DNA of 64,000 nucleotides from Enterobacter sp. C2 (GTDB taxonomy: Bacteria; Pseudomonadota; Gammaproteobacteria; Enterobacterales; Enterobacteriaceae). The translations under genes were made by a program, and so were the position numbers. Positions within the stretch are counted from its first letter, which is position 1; each line of letters starts with the position of its first letter. Shown here one piece after another: positions 36,635-46,278 of the stretch. Below the pieces are notes generated by a model. It ran no database searches and was not told where the DNA came from. It was given only the letters and a program-made list of their open reading frames with translations. The stretch covers positions 1,612,001 to 1,676,000 of the forward strand of contig NZ_CP082269.1 in NCBI RefSeq assembly GCF_019880405.1, in the 5' to 3' direction.

Positions 36635-38830
36635 TCAGAAACTGTAGTTAGCGCTGATAGAGAAGTTACGCGGCTCGCCATAGACAATGGTGCGGCTGTC
36701 GATGTCGGTTTCGTAGGATTTGTCGAACAGGTTGTCGACGTTCGCCTGCAGAGAGAACGCTTTGGTGACCTGATAACGGGCAAACAGATCCACCAGCGCA
36801 TAGCTACCCTGCTCAGCGCGCAGCGTGCCGTCGGCAACGGCAACGTTAGACCAGACGCGGTTCTGCCAGTTAACACCGCCGCCGAGGGTCAGATCCTGCA
36901 TCATCGGCAGACGGTAACTGGTGAACATCTTCACGGTGGTACGCGGCAGGTTCGGGTTAACCGCGCCGCCTTCGGCATCGTTCGCCACGTAGCGGGTTGC
37001 GCCAAAGGTCATCTGCCAGTTATCGGTCAGCGCCCCGTTGATCTCAAACTCAACGCCTTTACTCACCGTGCCGTCCGCTTCGCGGTAGGCGGTTTCGCCG
37101 TTGCTGCCAGGGATCACCAGGCCGGTAGACTGCGCCAGGTGATCCTGCTCAATGCGGAATACGGCAAGGGAGGTGGTCAAACGGCTGTTCATCCAGTCCG
37201 CCTTCACGCCGGCCTCATAGTTATTACCGGTGATCGGCGACAGATACTTACGCTGCTCATCACGCTGGGTCTGCGGCTTGAAGATCGAGGTATAGCTGGC
37301 GTAGGTGGACCAGCTATCGTTGATATCAAACACCACGCCTGCATAAGGAGAGGTATTGTTCTTCTCCATCTGCTGGTTCAGCGTATCCAGATTGTATTTG
37401 GTGTAGCGTGCGCCAAGGATCAGGTGCAGCGGATCGGCCAGAGAGATTCGGGTCGCTGTATAGACTGATTTCTGGTGGATAGTGTCATCCTGCGCCAGGC
37501 TCAGCGGGTTCCAGTTAGTCTGTGGGAAGTTACCGTTGTAGTCAGCGTAGTTACCCAGCTGAGTATCGCCAATGTTCTCCCAGGAGCTGTAGTAGATGTT
37601 ATTCTGGCGGCTGTAGTTCGTCCCGATCATCAGCTCATGCTGACGGCCAAACAGATCGTAAGAGCCGTTAGCAAAGGTATCGATAGCGTCAACTTTGCGC
37701 TTGCCGGTGTTGTAACCAGTGCCGCCTACATACGGATAGGATGCGCCGTAGGGGCTGACCATCAGGCCGGTATCACGGTCAACCTGGCCGTCCAGATAGA
37801 GCTGCTTGCTGTCGAGATTCTGTTCGGTATGGGTGCCGTTGACGGTCAGCTGCCAGTTGTCGCCCAGCTTCTGCTTCAGGGTTGCGAAGGTACGCTCAGA
37901 TTTTTTATCAACATAGGCCCACTCCGGCGCGGTGCTGAAGCTACGGTCCGGGTTGACGCGGCCGCCATCGGTATACCAGCGTGGAATGCCGCCCCAGGTG
38001 GGGCTGTTGGAGTTGGTCTCTTGATAGTCATAACCGACAGAGAAGGTTGTGGCATCGGTCAGATCCACATCCAGCACGCCGTAGAAGAACTTTTTCTCCT
38101 GGCTATAGCGATCCAGCCAGCTGTCATTGTGCTGGTAGCCCGACACCATGCGGCCACGAATGCGACCGTCGTCGGTGAGCGGGGTAGAGAGGTCGGCTAC
38201 ATAGCGCTGCTTATTCCAGCTGCCATACTCAGCGGAGACGTTGCCGACAAATTCACGGCTGTCGGCGTGTTTACGTACCATGTTAATGGCGGCGGAAGGG
38301 TTACCGGAACCGGTGGTCAGGCCGTTAGCGCCGCGGACGACTTCGATACGCTCATACAGAGCGGTATCAGACAGGGCGTCACCCATATTCCAGCGGGTCT
38401 CGAACAGGGTCGGAATGCCGTCGACCATAAAGTTGTCGATCTCAAACCCGCGGGAGTAGTAGTTGGTGCGCTCAGAGTCCGTCGCGCTTTGGGTAATGCC
38501 GGTGGTGTTTTTCAGCACGTCGCCGAGGGATTCCAGCTTCTGATCCTTAATGCGCTGTTCGCTGATGATGCTCACGGACTGCGGGATATCACGCGGAACC
38601 AGCAGCATTTTGGTGCCGGAGGTGGTGGTTTTAACGCTGTAGTCCTGGCGCTCTTGATCGGCATAGGCGCTGTCTGCTGAGCCATCAACGATAACAGTAT
38701 CATCCGCGGTGGTATCCGGCGTGGCGGCAATGCCAGCGGCAGGGGCAAGTGCAAAAGCAATACAGACTGCCAGCAGGGATGGCGCGGCGGCAGGACGGTG
38801 TCCATCCCTGGCGTGAACGGTGAAAGACAT
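36635..38830 (-). CDS. fhuE: FhuE outer-membrane receptor for ferric coprogen/rhodotorulate
   Basis: FhuE is a TonB-dependent receptor for hydroxamate siderophores. The protein has 731 residues from ATG 38830 (AAAGGG ribosome site), close to E. coli's 729; a longer frame upstream is not conserved. A signal peptide (about residues 1-36) is followed by the TonB box region, the plug domain (D-I-P-Q-S-V-S-I-I near residue 80) and a 22-strand barrel ending in aromatic Phe (I-S-A-N-Y-S-F), the sign of BAM-dependent insertion. It directly follows ptsG in E. coli; here 16 kb separate them. Confidence 0.95.
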   Translation of the reverse strand: MSFTVHARDGHRPAAAPSLLAVCIAFALAPAAGIAATPDTTADDTVIVDGSADSAYADQERQDYSVKTTTSGTKMLLVPRDIPQSVSIISEQRIKDQKLESLGDVLKNTTGITQSATDSERTNYYSRGFEIDNFMVDGIPTLFETRWNMGDALSDTALYERIEVVRGANGLTTGSGNPSAAINMVRKHADSREFVGNVSAEYGSWNKQRYVADLSTPLTDDGRIRGRMVSGYQHNDSWLDRYSQEKKFFYGVLDVDLTDATTFSVGYDYQETNSNSPTWGGIPRWYTDGGRVNPDRSFSTAPEWAYVDKKSERTFATLKQKLGDNWQLTVNGTHTEQNLDSKQLYLDGQVDRDTGLMVSPYGASYPYVGGTGYNTGKRKVDAIDTFANGSYDLFGRQHELMIGTNYSRQNNIYYSSWENIGDTQLGNYADYNGNFPQTNWNPLSLAQDDTIHQKSVYTATRISLADPLHLILGARYTKYNLDTLNQQMEKNNTSPYAGVVFDINDSWSTYASYTSIFKPQTQRDEQRKYLSPITGNNYEAGVKADWMNSRLTTSLAVFRIEQDHLAQSTGLVIPGSNGETAYREADGTVSKGVEFEINGALTDNWQMTFGATRYVANDAEGGAVNPNLPRTTVKMFTSYRLPMMQDLTLGGGVNWQNRVWSNVAVADGTLRAEQGSYALVDLFARYQVTKAFSLQANVDNLFDKSYETDIDSRTIVYGEPRNFSISANYSF

Positions 38831-39143
38831 GGTAAACCCTTTTCGCAAGTTAAATAGTGCGCTCTGACCGATACGTTGCCGATGCCGAGCGTGCTGTGTG
38901 TTCTTGTCATGCAATTGCGCATGAAAATGCAAATGCGAAATATACGCATTCATCTTATCGCTGTAAACAGATGTAATATTTATTAAGTGAATTATTGCAG
39001 GGCGTTAAGTGGCGAAAAATCAGACGTAACGGCAGTGCTTAATCCTAATGCGTGAAGAAAAGCGGCGTAATAGTTGAAACATCAGGAGATTCTCGATCAT
39101 ACTCTCTTGTTGAGTCCCGCAGTTATTCATTAAGGAAGACGTC
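38831..39143. other. fhuE/hinT divergent promoter region
   Basis: These 313 bp carry the fhuE promoter and, on the plus strand, the hinT promoter and its ribosome site (TAAGGAAGACGTC). An inverted repeat AATGCG-N7-CGCATT (38932-38950, 19 bp like a Fur box) precedes fhuE, but its match to the Fur consensus is weak. I see no further gene. Confidence 0.5.
38932..38950 (-). promoter_or_regulatory. Possible Fur operator upstream of fhuE
   Basis: This is a perfect 6-bp inverted repeat with a 7-bp AT-rich spacer. Fur control of fhuE is known in E. coli; the site here agrees in length and position but only partly in sequence. Confidence 0.35.
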
Positions 39144-39500
39144 ATGGCCGAAGAAACGATTTTCAGTAAAATTATCCGCCGCGAAATTCCGTCGGATATC
39201 GTCTGGCAGGATGAGCTGGTCACGGCATTCCGTGATATCTCTCCGCAAGCGCCAACGCATATCCTGATTGTGCCTAACCTGCTGATCCCAACGCTAAATG
39301 ACGTCTCCGAGGCGCACGAGCAGGCGCTGGGACGTATGCTCACCGTTGCCGCGAAGCTCGCGGCTCAAGAGGGGATTGCCGAAGATGGCTACCGGGTGAT
39401 CATGAACTGCAACCGCCATGGCGGCCAGGAGGTATACCATATTCACCTGCATCTGCTGGGTGGCCGCATGCTGGGCCCGATGCTGACACATAAAGGTTAA
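39144..39500 (+). CDS. hinT: Purine nucleoside phosphoramidase HinT
   Basis: HinT hydrolyses adenosine 5'-phosphoramidates. The protein has 118 residues with the histidine triad H-I-H-L-H-L-L near the C-terminus and the N-terminal pattern [10 protein letters not shown]. The ATG is preceded by AAGGAAG. It begins the hinT-ycfL-lpoB-thiK-nagZ-ycfP run, with only 4 bp before ycfL. Confidence 0.97.
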   Translation: MAEETIFSKIIRREIPSDIVWQDELVTAFRDISPQAPTHILIVPNLLIPTLNDVSEAHEQALGRMLTVAAKLAAQEGIAEDGYRVIMNCNRHGGQEVYHIHLHLLGGRMLGPMLTHKG

Positions 39501-39504
39501 GCTG

Positions 39505-39879
39505 ATGCTGAGAGGATGCCTGGCCGCGCTGCTGGCGCTGGCTGTATTGACCGGCTGTAGCTCGCGTCCGTCGATCCCGGTGAGCGATGAGCAGACGCTA
39601 GTGATGGAAGCAACCGTGCTAGGGGCGGGAATAAGCGCAGAAAAACCGGTGCTGAATAACGCTGAAATCCAGCCCTCTGCGTCCTCAACGCTCTATAACG
39701 AACGGGGCGAACCCGCCACCGTCAACTATCGTTTTTTCTGGTATGACGCCAGGGGTCTCGAAATGCATCCACTGGAAGCGCCCCGGCGCATTACCATTCC
39801 TGCGCATTCATCGGTAACGCTCTACGGCAGCGCTAACTATTTAGGCGCGCGTAAGGTGAGACTCTATCTCTATCTGTAA
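39505..39879 (+). CDS. ycfL: Putative lipoprotein YcfL
   Basis: The protein has 124 residues with a lipoprotein signal peptide and lipobox L-T-G-C (Cys19), so the mature protein is probably anchored in the outer membrane (Ser at +2). The rest is a compact beta-rich domain of the DUF1425 type. The role is not established; the gene is constantly found before lpoB. Confidence 0.9.
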   Translation: MLRGCLAALLALAVLTGCSSRPSIPVSDEQTLVMEATVLGAGISAEKPVLNNAEIQPSASSTLYNERGEPATVNYRFFWYDARGLEMHPLEAPRRITIPAHSSVTLYGSANYLGARKVRLYLYL

Positions 39880-39889
39880 GGGGTGAATC

Positions 39890-40546
39890 TTGATTAATAA
39901 ACTGGGTCGTTATGCGCTACTCACGACCGTAGCGATGATCCTTTCGGGATGTATTATGCGGGGCGAGCAGCAGCCAGCGCCCGTAGAAGAAGCCAAACCG
40001 CAGCCGCAGCAGCCGGTTGAACAGCCGCAGCCGCAGCCGGTTCCCGAGGTGCCGTCCGTACCGTCTGTCCCTTCCCAACCGGGGCCGATTGAGCACCAGG
40101 ATGAAACCGCGCAGCCGACGCCGCGCGAACGTCATTTCGACTGGAGCGGGGCGGTATCGCCGATGGTGAGCAAAATGCTGCAGGTCAGCGGCGCCTCCGG
40201 TGGCAGCGTGCTGCTGGTGGACAGCGTCAATAACCGTACCAACGGCTCGCTGAACACCGCCGAAGCGACAGAGGTACTGCGTGGTGCGCTGGCGAATAAC
40301 GGTAAGTTTACGCTGGTCTCTGCCCAGCAGCTCTCCGTAGCCAAGCAGCAGCTCGGCCTGTCGCCGCAGGACAGCCTCGGCACACGCAGTAAAGCGATCG
40401 GTATCGCCCGCAACGTGGGAGCGCAGTATGTGCTCTACACCAGCGCCTCCGGCAACGTTAACTCCCCCGCGCTACAGATGCAGCTGATGCTGGTGCAGAC
40501 GGGCGAGATCGTCTGGTCAGGTAAAGGTGCAGTTCAACAACAGTAA
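39890..40546 (+). CDS. lpoB: Penicillin-binding protein activator LpoB
   Basis: LpoB is an outer-membrane lipoprotein that reaches through the peptidoglycan to stimulate PBP1B. The start is the TTG at 39890 (E. coli also uses TTG as I recall), with GGGGTGAATC before it. The protein has 218 residues: lipobox L-S-G-C (Cys21), a disordered Pro/Gln/Val linker (residues about 27-70, with P-S-V repeats), then a globular TolB-N-like domain with [11 protein letters not shown]. The 3' end overlaps thiK by 20 bases. Confidence 0.95.
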   Translation: MINKLGRYALLTTVAMILSGCIMRGEQQPAPVEEAKPQPQQPVEQPQPQPVPEVPSVPSVPSQPGPIEHQDETAQPTPRERHFDWSGAVSPMVSKMLQVSGASGGSVLLVDSVNNRTNGSLNTAEATEVLRGALANNGKFTLVSAQQLSVAKQQLGLSPQDSLGTRSKAIGIARNVGAQYVLYTSASGNVNSPALQMQLMLVQTGEIVWSGKGAVQQQ

Positions 40547-41348
40547 TCCTGAGCGTGACGAAATCCTGTCACGCTTCTTTCCCCACGCCGCGCTCGTCGC
40601 TAGCCCTGAACATACCGGGCTGAGCGGCGGGAGCTGCGTTATTGCCAACGGCCCGCAGCGGTTGGTGCTGCGCCAGCAGCATGCGGCCACCACGCCCGCG
40701 CCGTTTCTCCGTCAATACCGCGCCCTCAAGCAACTTCCGCATACGCTGGCACCCCGTCCTCAGTGGCTGGGTGAGGGCTGGATGGCCGTAGACTATCTTG
40801 CTGGCGAGGTGAAAACCACGCTTCCGGAACCCCATCACCTTGCCGAGTTGCTGTATCATCTGCATCAGCAGCCCCGTTTTGGCTGGCGCATCACGCTGCT
40901 GCCGCTGCTGGAGCGCTACTGGCAGACGTGCGATCCTGCGCGCCGTACGTCGCGCTGGCTGGCATGGCTAAAACGCCTGAAGCGTGAGCGCGAGCCAGGC
41001 GTTATCAGACTGGCTCCGTTACATATGGATGTGCATGCAGGTAACCTGGTGCATACCGTTTCTGGCCTGCGGCTGATTGACTGGGAGTATGCGGGCGATG
41101 GCGATATTGCCCTTGAGTTGGCCTCGGTCTGGACAGCGGATGAGGCTGAACGTCAGCGGCTTATTGATGCTTACGCCCGCGTAGCAAACATAGAGAACGC
41201 ACGGCTGGCGCGGCAGGTGCAGCGCTGGCGGCCCTGGGTGCTGATGCTGATGGCGGGCTGGTACGAGTGCCGCTGGCAGCAGACCGGGGAGCAGCAATTT
41301 ATTATGCTGGCAGATGAAACATGGTGCCAGTTAGAGACAAAAGGATAA
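40527..41348 (+). CDS. thiK: Thiamine kinase
   Basis: ThiK phosphorylates thiamine to thiamine monophosphate for salvage. The start is GTG 40527, inside lpoB, matching the E. coli N-terminus (M-P-F-R-S-N-N-P versus M-Q-F-N-N-S-N-P). The protein has 273 residues with the aminoglycoside-phosphotransferase fold: L-S-G-G-S loop near residue 33, catalytic H-M-D-V-H-A-G-N-L, then the metal Asp in L-I-D-W-E-Y-A. It shows more divergence than flanking genes. Confidence 0.93.
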   Translation: MQFNNSNPERDEILSRFFPHAALVASPEHTGLSGGSCVIANGPQRLVLRQQHAATTPAPFLRQYRALKQLPHTLAPRPQWLGEGWMAVDYLAGEVKTTLPEPHHLAELLYHLHQQPRFGWRITLLPLLERYWQTCDPARRTSRWLAWLKRLKREREPGVIRLAPLHMDVHAGNLVHTVSGLRLIDWEYAGDGDIALELASVWTADEAERQRLIDAYARVANIENARLARQVQRWRPWVLMLMAGWYECRWQQTGEQQFIMLADETWCQLETKG

Positions 41349-41359
41349 GAGAGGTCAGT

Positions 41360-42385
41360 GTGGGTCCGGTAATGTTAGATGTGGCAGGCTATGAACTGGA
41401 TGCGGAGGAGCGCGAGATTCTGGCGCATCCGCTGGTAGGAGGCCTGATCCTCTTTACCCGAAACTATCACGATCCCGCGCAGCTGCGCGAGCTGGTGCGG
41501 CAGATCCGCGCCGCCTCGCACCACCGGCTGGTGGTGGCGGTGGATCAAGAGGGAGGCCGGGTACAGCGTTTTCGCGACGGCTTTACGCGCCTGCCTGCCG
41601 CTCAGTCGTTTGCCGCACTGCTCGGAATGGAGGAGGGCGGCAGGCTGGCCGAGGAGGCGGGCTGGCTGATGGCCTGCGAGATGATCGCTATGGATATCGA
41701 CATCAGCTTTGCTCCGGTGCTGGACGTGGGCCACATCAGCGCGGCCATCGGTGAGCGTGCGTACCATGCCGATCCGCACAAGGCGCTGGCTATCGCCACC
41801 CGCGTGATTGACGGTATGCACCGGGCAGGCATGAAAGCCACCGGCAAGCACTTCCCCGGCCACGGGGCGGTTGCGGCGGACTCCCATAAAGAGACCCCGC
41901 GCGATCCGCGACCAGAGGCGCTGATCCGCGAACACGACATGTCGATCTTTAGCGCGCTGATCCGCGACGGCAAGCTGGATGCCATTATGCCCGCACACGT
42001 CATCTACAGCGAAGTGGATCCACGTCCGGCTAGCGGCTCGCCGCACTGGCTGAAAACGGTGCTGCGCGGTGAGCTGGGCTTTGATGGCGTGATCTTCTCG
42101 GACGATCTCTCCATGGAGGGGGCGGCGATCATGGGTAGCTATGCCGAACGTGCCCAAGCCTCGCTGGATGCTGGCTGCGATATGGTTCTGGTCTGTAATA
42201 ATCGCCAGGGGGCAGTGAGCGTGCTGGATAACCTGTCGCCGATCAATGCAGCACGTGTTACAGACTTGTATCATAGAGGTTCGTTTACGCGTCAGGAGCT
42301 GGTTGCATCTGCCGAATGGAAAGCGGTGAATAGCAAACTGGAACAGCTTCAGGCCCGCTGGCTGGAGCGGTCAGCGGCCCATTAA
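41360..42385 (+). CDS. nagZ: Beta-N-acetylglucosaminidase NagZ
   Basis: NagZ removes GlcNAc from anhydro-muropeptides in cytoplasmic cell-wall recycling and thereby makes the AmpC-inducing signal. The start is GTG 41360 (AGAGGT before it), giving 341 residues and the N-terminus [13 protein letters not shown] of E. coli. The glycoside hydrolase family 3 motif K-H-F-P-G-H-G has the D/H general acid loop (A-D-S-H-K-E-T-P), and the nucleophile Asp is in F-S-D-D-L-S-M-E-G. It follows thiK by 11 bp. Confidence 0.97.
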   Translation: MGPVMLDVAGYELDAEEREILAHPLVGGLILFTRNYHDPAQLRELVRQIRAASHHRLVVAVDQEGGRVQRFRDGFTRLPAAQSFAALLGMEEGGRLAEEAGWLMACEMIAMDIDISFAPVLDVGHISAAIGERAYHADPHKALAIATRVIDGMHRAGMKATGKHFPGHGAVAADSHKETPRDPRPEALIREHDMSIFSALIRDGKLDAIMPAHVIYSEVDPRPASGSPHWLKTVLRGELGFDGVIFSDDLSMEGAAIMGSYAERAQASLDAGCDMVLVCNNRQGAVSVLDNLSPINAARVTDLYHRGSFTRQELVASAEWKAVNSKLEQLQARWLERSAAH

Positions 42386-42422
42386 CCCTCCCTGAAAGGG
42401 AGAAAGCACAGGGTGAGGACAG

Positions 42423-42965
42423 ATGATCATCTACTTACACGGTTTTGATTCAAACAGTCCGGGCAATCACGAAAAGGTTCTGCAACTGCAGTTTATCGAT
42501 CCCGACGTGCGCCTGCTGAGCTACAGCACGCGCCATCCGAAGCATGATATGCAGCATCTGCTGAAAGAGGTCGATAAGATGCTGCAGTTAAATGTCGATG
42601 AGCGACCGCTGATCTGTGGCGTAGGCTTAGGCGGATTCTGGGCCGAGCGCATCGGTTTTCTCTGCGACATCCGGCAGGTGATCTTCAATCCTAATCTCTA
42701 CCCACAGGAGAATATGGAGGGCAAAATCGACAGGCCGGAGGAGTATGCGGATATCGCCACCAAGTGTGTGACCAACTTCCGCGAGAAAAACCGCGATCGC
42801 TGCCTGGCGATCCTCTCCCGCCACGATGAAGCACTAAACAGCCAGCGCACCGCCGAGGTACTGCACGACTTTTATGAGATTGTCTGGGACGAAGTGCAGA
42901 CGCATAAGTTCAAGAATATCTCTCCTCATTTGCAGCGCATCAAGGCCTTTAAAACCCTGGGCTAA
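42423..42965 (+). CDS. ycfP: UPF0227 esterase-like protein YcfP
   Basis: The protein has 180 residues with an alpha/beta-hydrolase fold ([10 protein letters not shown] near the start). At the elbow, G-V-G-L-G-G-F stands where an active esterase has G-x-S-x-G, so the nucleophile Ser is absent, as in E. coli YcfP from memory; it may be a non-catalytic member. It ends the nagZ unit with a strong terminator. Confidence 0.92.
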   Translation: MIIYLHGFDSNSPGNHEKVLQLQFIDPDVRLLSYSTRHPKHDMQHLLKEVDKMLQLNVDERPLICGVGLGGFWAERIGFLCDIRQVIFNPNLYPQENMEGKIDRPEEYADIATKCVTNFREKNRDRCLAILSRHDEALNSQRTAEVLHDFYEIVWDEVQTHKFKNISPHLQRIKAFKTLG

Positions 42966-42978
42966 GACGCCAGCGTAA

Positions 42979-43008
42979 AAACCAGCCTTTTAATGGCTGG
43001 TTTTTTTT
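42979..43008 (+). terminator. ycfP terminator
   Basis: An AAACCAGCC/GGCTGGTTT stem around a TTTTAAT loop is followed by a run of T residues up to 43008. Confidence 0.92.
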
Positions 43009-43050
43009 CGCCCTTCGACTGAAACCTGGTTATCTTTTATGCATCAAAAC

Positions 43051-43064
43051 TTGATATATATCAA
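43051..43064 (+). promoter_or_regulatory. FNR site upstream of ndh
   Basis: TTGAT-ATAT-ATCAA is a perfect FNR palindrome, about 145 bp before the ndh start. FNR represses ndh under anaerobiosis in E. coli, so the same control is likely. A second, weaker site expected nearer the gene was not resolved. Confidence 0.8.
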
Positions 43065-43198
43065 TTTTGGTATGACCAATGCACCGTTCATGTTATTCTC
43101 AAGGGGTAGATGAGGTTTTTTGCAGCTAACTTGTTGTTAATTAAAAGCTATTTGCATAACTTTTAGTTAACAATTGGTTAATATTTTAGGGGGTCATG

Positions 43199-44503
43199 TT
43201 GACTACACCATTGAAAAAGATTGTGATTGTTGGCGGTGGAGCTGGCGGGCTAGAGCTGGCAACCCAGCTGGGTAAGAAGCTGGGCCGGGGTAAAAAAGCC
43301 AAAATTACCCTCGTCGACCGCAACCACAGCCACCTGTGGAAGCCGCTGCTGCATGAAGTGGCCACCGGCTCGCTGGATGAAGGCGTGGACGCGCTGAGCT
43401 ATCTGGCCCACGCGCGCAATCATGATTTCCAGTTCCAGCTTGGTTCGGTTGTGGATATTAACCGTGAAGGTAAAACCATTACCCTGGGCGAGCTGCGGGA
43501 TGAGAAGGGCGAACTACTGGTGCCTGAGCGCAAGCTGCCTTATGACACGCTGGTGATGGCGCTGGGGAGCACCTCCAACGACTTCAACACGCCGGGCGTA
43601 AAAGAGCACTGCATTTTCCTTGATAATCCGCATCAGGCGCGCCGTTTCCATCAGGAGATGCTGAACCTGTTCCTGAAGTACTCTGCTAACCTTGGCGCCA
43701 GCGGCAAGGTCAACATTGCCATCGTTGGCGGTGGGGCCACCGGCGTAGAGCTGTCGGCTGAGCTGCACAACGCGGTGAAGCAGCTGCACAGCTACGGCTA
43801 TAAGGGCCTGACCAACGAGGCGCTGAACGTGACCCTGGTAGAAGCAGGCGAGCGCATTCTGCCTGCGCTGCCGCCGCGCATCTCCGGGGCGGCTCACAGC
43901 GAGCTGACTAAAATGGGCGTACGCGTGCTGACCCAGACCATGGTCACCAGTGCGGACGAGGGCGGTCTGCATACCAAAGATGGCGAATATATCCAGGCCG
44001 ATCTGATGGTCTGGGCGGCAGGGATCAAAGCACCAGACTTTATGAAAGAGATTGGTGGCCTTGAAACCAACCGTATCAACCAGCTGGCGGTAGAGCCGAC
44101 GTTGCAGACGACGCGCGATGCGGATATCTATGCGATTGGCGACTGCGCCTCCTGCGCGCGTCCAGAAGGGGGCTTTGTGCCGCCGCGTGCCCAGGCTGCG
44201 CATCAGATGGCGACCTGCGCGCTGCACAACATTCTGGCGCAGAGCAAAGGCAAGCCGCTGAAAGCCTATGTCTACAAAGATCACGGCTCGCTGGTTTCGC
44301 TGTCGAATTTCTCCACCGTGGGCAGTCTGATGGGTAACCTGATGCGCGGTTCGATGATGGTAGAGGGACGCGTGGCGCGTTTCGTCTATATCTCGCTCTA
44401 CCGTATGCACCAGGTAGCCTTGCACGGCTACTTCAAGACTGGCCTGATGATGCTGGTAGGCAGCATCAACCGCGTGATCCGTCCGCGACTGAAGCTGCAC
44501 TAA
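43199..44503 (+). CDS. ndh: NADH dehydrogenase II
   Basis: Ndh is the single-subunit, non-proton-pumping NADH:quinone oxidoreductase on the inner face of the membrane. I choose the TTG at 43199, the start known for E. coli, because the AGGGGG ribosome site would be too close to the ATG at 43196. The protein then has 434 residues. FAD binding is shown by V-G-G-G-A-G-G-L-E near the N-terminus and NADH binding by V-G-G-G-A-T-G-V-E near residue 175. The C-terminal amphipathic helix attaches to the membrane. Confidence 0.95.
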   Translation: MTTPLKKIVIVGGGAGGLELATQLGKKLGRGKKAKITLVDRNHSHLWKPLLHEVATGSLDEGVDALSYLAHARNHDFQFQLGSVVDINREGKTITLGELRDEKGELLVPERKLPYDTLVMALGSTSNDFNTPGVKEHCIFLDNPHQARRFHQEMLNLFLKYSANLGASGKVNIAIVGGGATGVELSAELHNAVKQLHSYGYKGLTNEALNVTLVEAGERILPALPPRISGAAHSELTKMGVRVLTQTMVTSADEGGLHTKDGEYIQADLMVWAAGIKAPDFMKEIGGLETNRINQLAVEPTLQTTRDADIYAIGDCASCARPEGGFVPPRAQAAHQMATCALHNILAQSKGKPLKAYVYKDHGSLVSLSNFSTVGSLMGNLMRGSMMVEGRVARFVYISLYRMHQVALHGYFKTGLMMLVGSINRVIRPRLKLH

Positions 44504-44509
44504 GCCTGT

Positions 44510-44537
44510 CGCCCCGTCGACTCCTGGCGGGGCGTTT
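44510..44537 (+). terminator. Hairpin after ndh
   Basis: CGCCCCG (44510-44516) pairs with CGGGGCG (44528-44534), followed by only TTT. It is a weak or partial terminator. Confidence 0.5.
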
Positions 44538-44694
44538 AGCATATCCTTCTGTGGATTTCCATCAGGTGGCTCAGATTTCTCTGAATCACCACGATCTGCC
44601 ACATAACTCCCCGTTTTTTACCGCCTTTCTGATTGGCATCTTGCCACGCTGATTGCAGAATTATGACATCAGAGCCAACCAGAAGGACTATTCA

Positions 44695-45234
44695 ATGAAT
44701 AAATCCATGTTAGCGGGTATCGGAATTGGTGTGGCCGCTGCACTGGGCGTTGCTGCGGTGGCAGGCTTAGACGTTTTCAATCGCGGCCCTCAGTACGCGC
44801 AGGTGGTTTCTGCTACACCCATTAAAGAGACGGTGAAAACGCCGCGTAAAGAGTGCCGCAACGTGACGGTAACCCATCGACGTCCGGTTCAGGATGAGAA
44901 CCGCCTGACAGGGTCGGTTCTCGGTGCGGTAGCGGGCGGGGTGATTGGTCACCAGTTCGGCGGTGGACGCGGTAAGGATGTCGCGACGGTCGTTGGGGCG
45001 CTGGGCGGCGGCTATGCCGGCAACCAGGTTCAGGGGGCCATGCAGGAGCGGGATACCTATACCAGCACGCAGCAGCGCTGCAAAACCGTTTATGACAAAT
45101 CAGAGAAGATGCTCGGCTACGACGTCACCTACAAAATTGGTGATCAGCACGGGAAAATTCGTATGGAGAACGATCCCGGCACCCAGATCCCGTTAGACAG
45201 TAACGGGCAGCTGGTTTTGGATAACAAAGCATAA
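44695..45234 (+). CDS. ycfJ: Glycine-zipper protein YcfJ
   Basis: The protein has 179 residues from ATG 44695 (AGAAGGACTATTCA before it). An N-terminal hydrophobic segment is either a membrane anchor or an uncleaved signal. A glycine-zipper 2TM region (G-A-V-A-G-G-V-I-G-H-Q-F-G-G-G) occupies residues about 80-115, and a beta-rich C-terminus follows. Two conserved Cys flank the zipper. The function is unknown; E. coli ycfJ has been linked to biofilm and stress. It has its own terminator. Confidence 0.92.
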   Translation: MNKSMLAGIGIGVAAALGVAAVAGLDVFNRGPQYAQVVSATPIKETVKTPRKECRNVTVTHRRPVQDENRLTGSVLGAVAGGVIGHQFGGGRGKDVATVVGALGGGYAGNQVQGAMQERDTYTSTQQRCKTVYDKSEKMLGYDVTYKIGDQHGKIRMENDPGTQIPLDSNGQLVLDNKA

Positions 45235-45254
45235 AAAAGCAGTACCCTAATTTG

Positions 45255-45288
45255 GCTCCCCATTCGCTCAGGCTGGGGAGCTTTTTTT
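45255..45288 (+). terminator. ycfJ terminator
   Basis: A GCTCCCCA/TGGGGAGC stem (45255-45262, 45274-45281) is followed by seven T residues. Confidence 0.92.
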
Positions 45289-45296
45289 ATGCCATA

Positions 45297-45323
45297 AAAA
45301 AGCCTCGCTTACGCAAGGCTTTT
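45297..45323 (-). terminator. Terminator of the small membrane gene (minus strand)
   Basis: AAAAGCCT (45298-45305) pairs with AGGCTTTT (45316-45323), with inner GC pairs. On the minus strand the stem ends in a T run, 15 bases after the stop of the 49-codon gene. Confidence 0.8.
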
Positions 45324-45337
45324 ATAAATGCTCAGAT

Positions 45338-45487
45338 TCAAATCATACTCTGCTGGCGGATCAGCAAGCATCCTGTGATCAGCACAGAGATGAAAGCGAA
45401 CAGGATCGAACCACCACATACTACCCAGAGACTAAATAACAATGTAATTACTATTAACACTTTAAATAATGGTAATAGCAAAACCAT
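45338..45487 (-). CDS. Small hydrophobic membrane protein, unrecognised
   Basis: A 49-codon frame starts at ATG 45487 with an excellent Shine-Dalgarno (AGAAGGAT, 8 bases before) and ends 15 bases before a Rho-independent terminator. The product begins MVLLLPLFKVLIVITLLF and has two closely spaced hydrophobic segments separated by C-G-G, ending in I-R-Q-Q-S-M-I. A start 27 codons upstream is possible but lacks a ribosome site. I do not recognise it; small membrane proteins of this kind often modulate larger membrane complexes. It stands alone between ycfJ and comR. Confidence 0.65.
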   Translation of the reverse strand: MVLLLPLFKVLIVITLLFSLWVVCGGSILFAFISVLITGCLLIRQQSMI

Positions 45488-45642
45488 GACCGTTATCCTT
45501 CTGCATGTGAATAGTCGTAAAATTGTCCTGAAAAAAAACCTGCTAATGGTTAGCAGGGGAATAATCACTTACTAAGGGTAGCAAGAGTCATACAAAAGTG
45601 TGAGAAAGTTTTGACCTATTTTTTAAATAGGCCAAAGCAATA

Positions 45643-46278
45643 CTACGATTTGATGAGTTCTGGCCACAGGGCGAGGGTGGTGCGGGTAATTTGCAGCAGC
45701 TTCTCTTGCGATGCGCCTTCACGCGCGCTGACCGACATACCCTGGATCACGCAGTTCAGAAACTGGGCTATCGTCTGCGGCGAGGCTGTCGCAGGGATCT
45801 CGCCGCACTGCTGGCGCTCCTCAAGGAAGCGCAGCAGTGCCGCTTCCTGCAAAGCGTGACGAGACTTCAACGTCTGGGCAATCTCATTTGACGAGGCCGC
45901 CAGCGCCGCTGAGGTGCTAATTAAGAAGCAGCCGGAAGGCGTCTCTTTGCTGGTGAAGCAGGTCGCGACAGAAGTAAAGTAATCCAGCAGCGCCTGCTCA
46001 ACGCGCTTCTCATCGCAAAACAGCTCCGCCTGGTACTTGGTCGCAAACTGCGAAATATAGCGATCGAGCACGGCGCGGAACAGCCCCTCTTTGTTGGTAA
46101 ACTCGGCATAGAGCGTCGGGGCTTTCGCACCGGTGGCTTCGACCAGATCGGACAGCGACGTGGCCTCATAGCCATGCTGCCAGAAAAGGGTCATGGCTTT
46201 GTCGAGCGCCGCTTCCCTGTCGAAAACTTTTGGTCGGCCACGGCTTTTTTTTGTGCAACTGCTGACGTCAGTGGTCAT
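45643..46278 (-). CDS. comR: TetR-family repressor ComR
   Basis: The protein has 211 residues. The N-terminal helix-turn-helix (A-T-S-L-S-D-L-V-E-A-T-G-A-K-A-P-T-L-Y-A) and G-R-P-K-V-F-D at the start match ComR (YcfQ), the copper-responsive repressor of bhsA (comC) in E. coli. Position between ycfJ and ldtC supports this. The only cysteines are near the N-terminus, in L-F-C-D-E-K and A-T-C-F-T, and in the core. The expected target bhsA, which in E. coli lies just upstream and divergent, is not present here. Confidence 0.85.
   Translation of the reverse strand: MTTDVSSCTKKSRGRPKVFDREAALDKAMTLFWQHGYEATSLSDLVEATGAKAPTLYAEFTNKEGLFRAVLDRYISQFATKYQAELFCDEKRVEQALLDYFTSVATCFTSKETPSGCFLISTSAALAASSNEIAQTLKSRHALQEAALLRFLEERQQCGEIPATASPQTIAQFLNCVIQGMSVSAREGASQEKLLQITRTTLALWPELIKS

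Noticed and set aside
36448-36876. A 142-codon frame crossing the dsbG-fhuE junction on the minus strand
   Set aside because: It runs through the terminator hairpin and both gene ends in other frames; no start signal.
37475-38680. A 401-codon open frame antisense to fhuE
   Set aside because: It lies fully inside the well-supported fhuE gene, has no ribosome site, and its composition follows the complementary codons.
43196-43198. ATG as the ndh start codon
   Set aside because: The AGGGGG ribosome site ends only two bases before it; the next codon, TTG 43199, has proper spacing and is the start used in E. coli.
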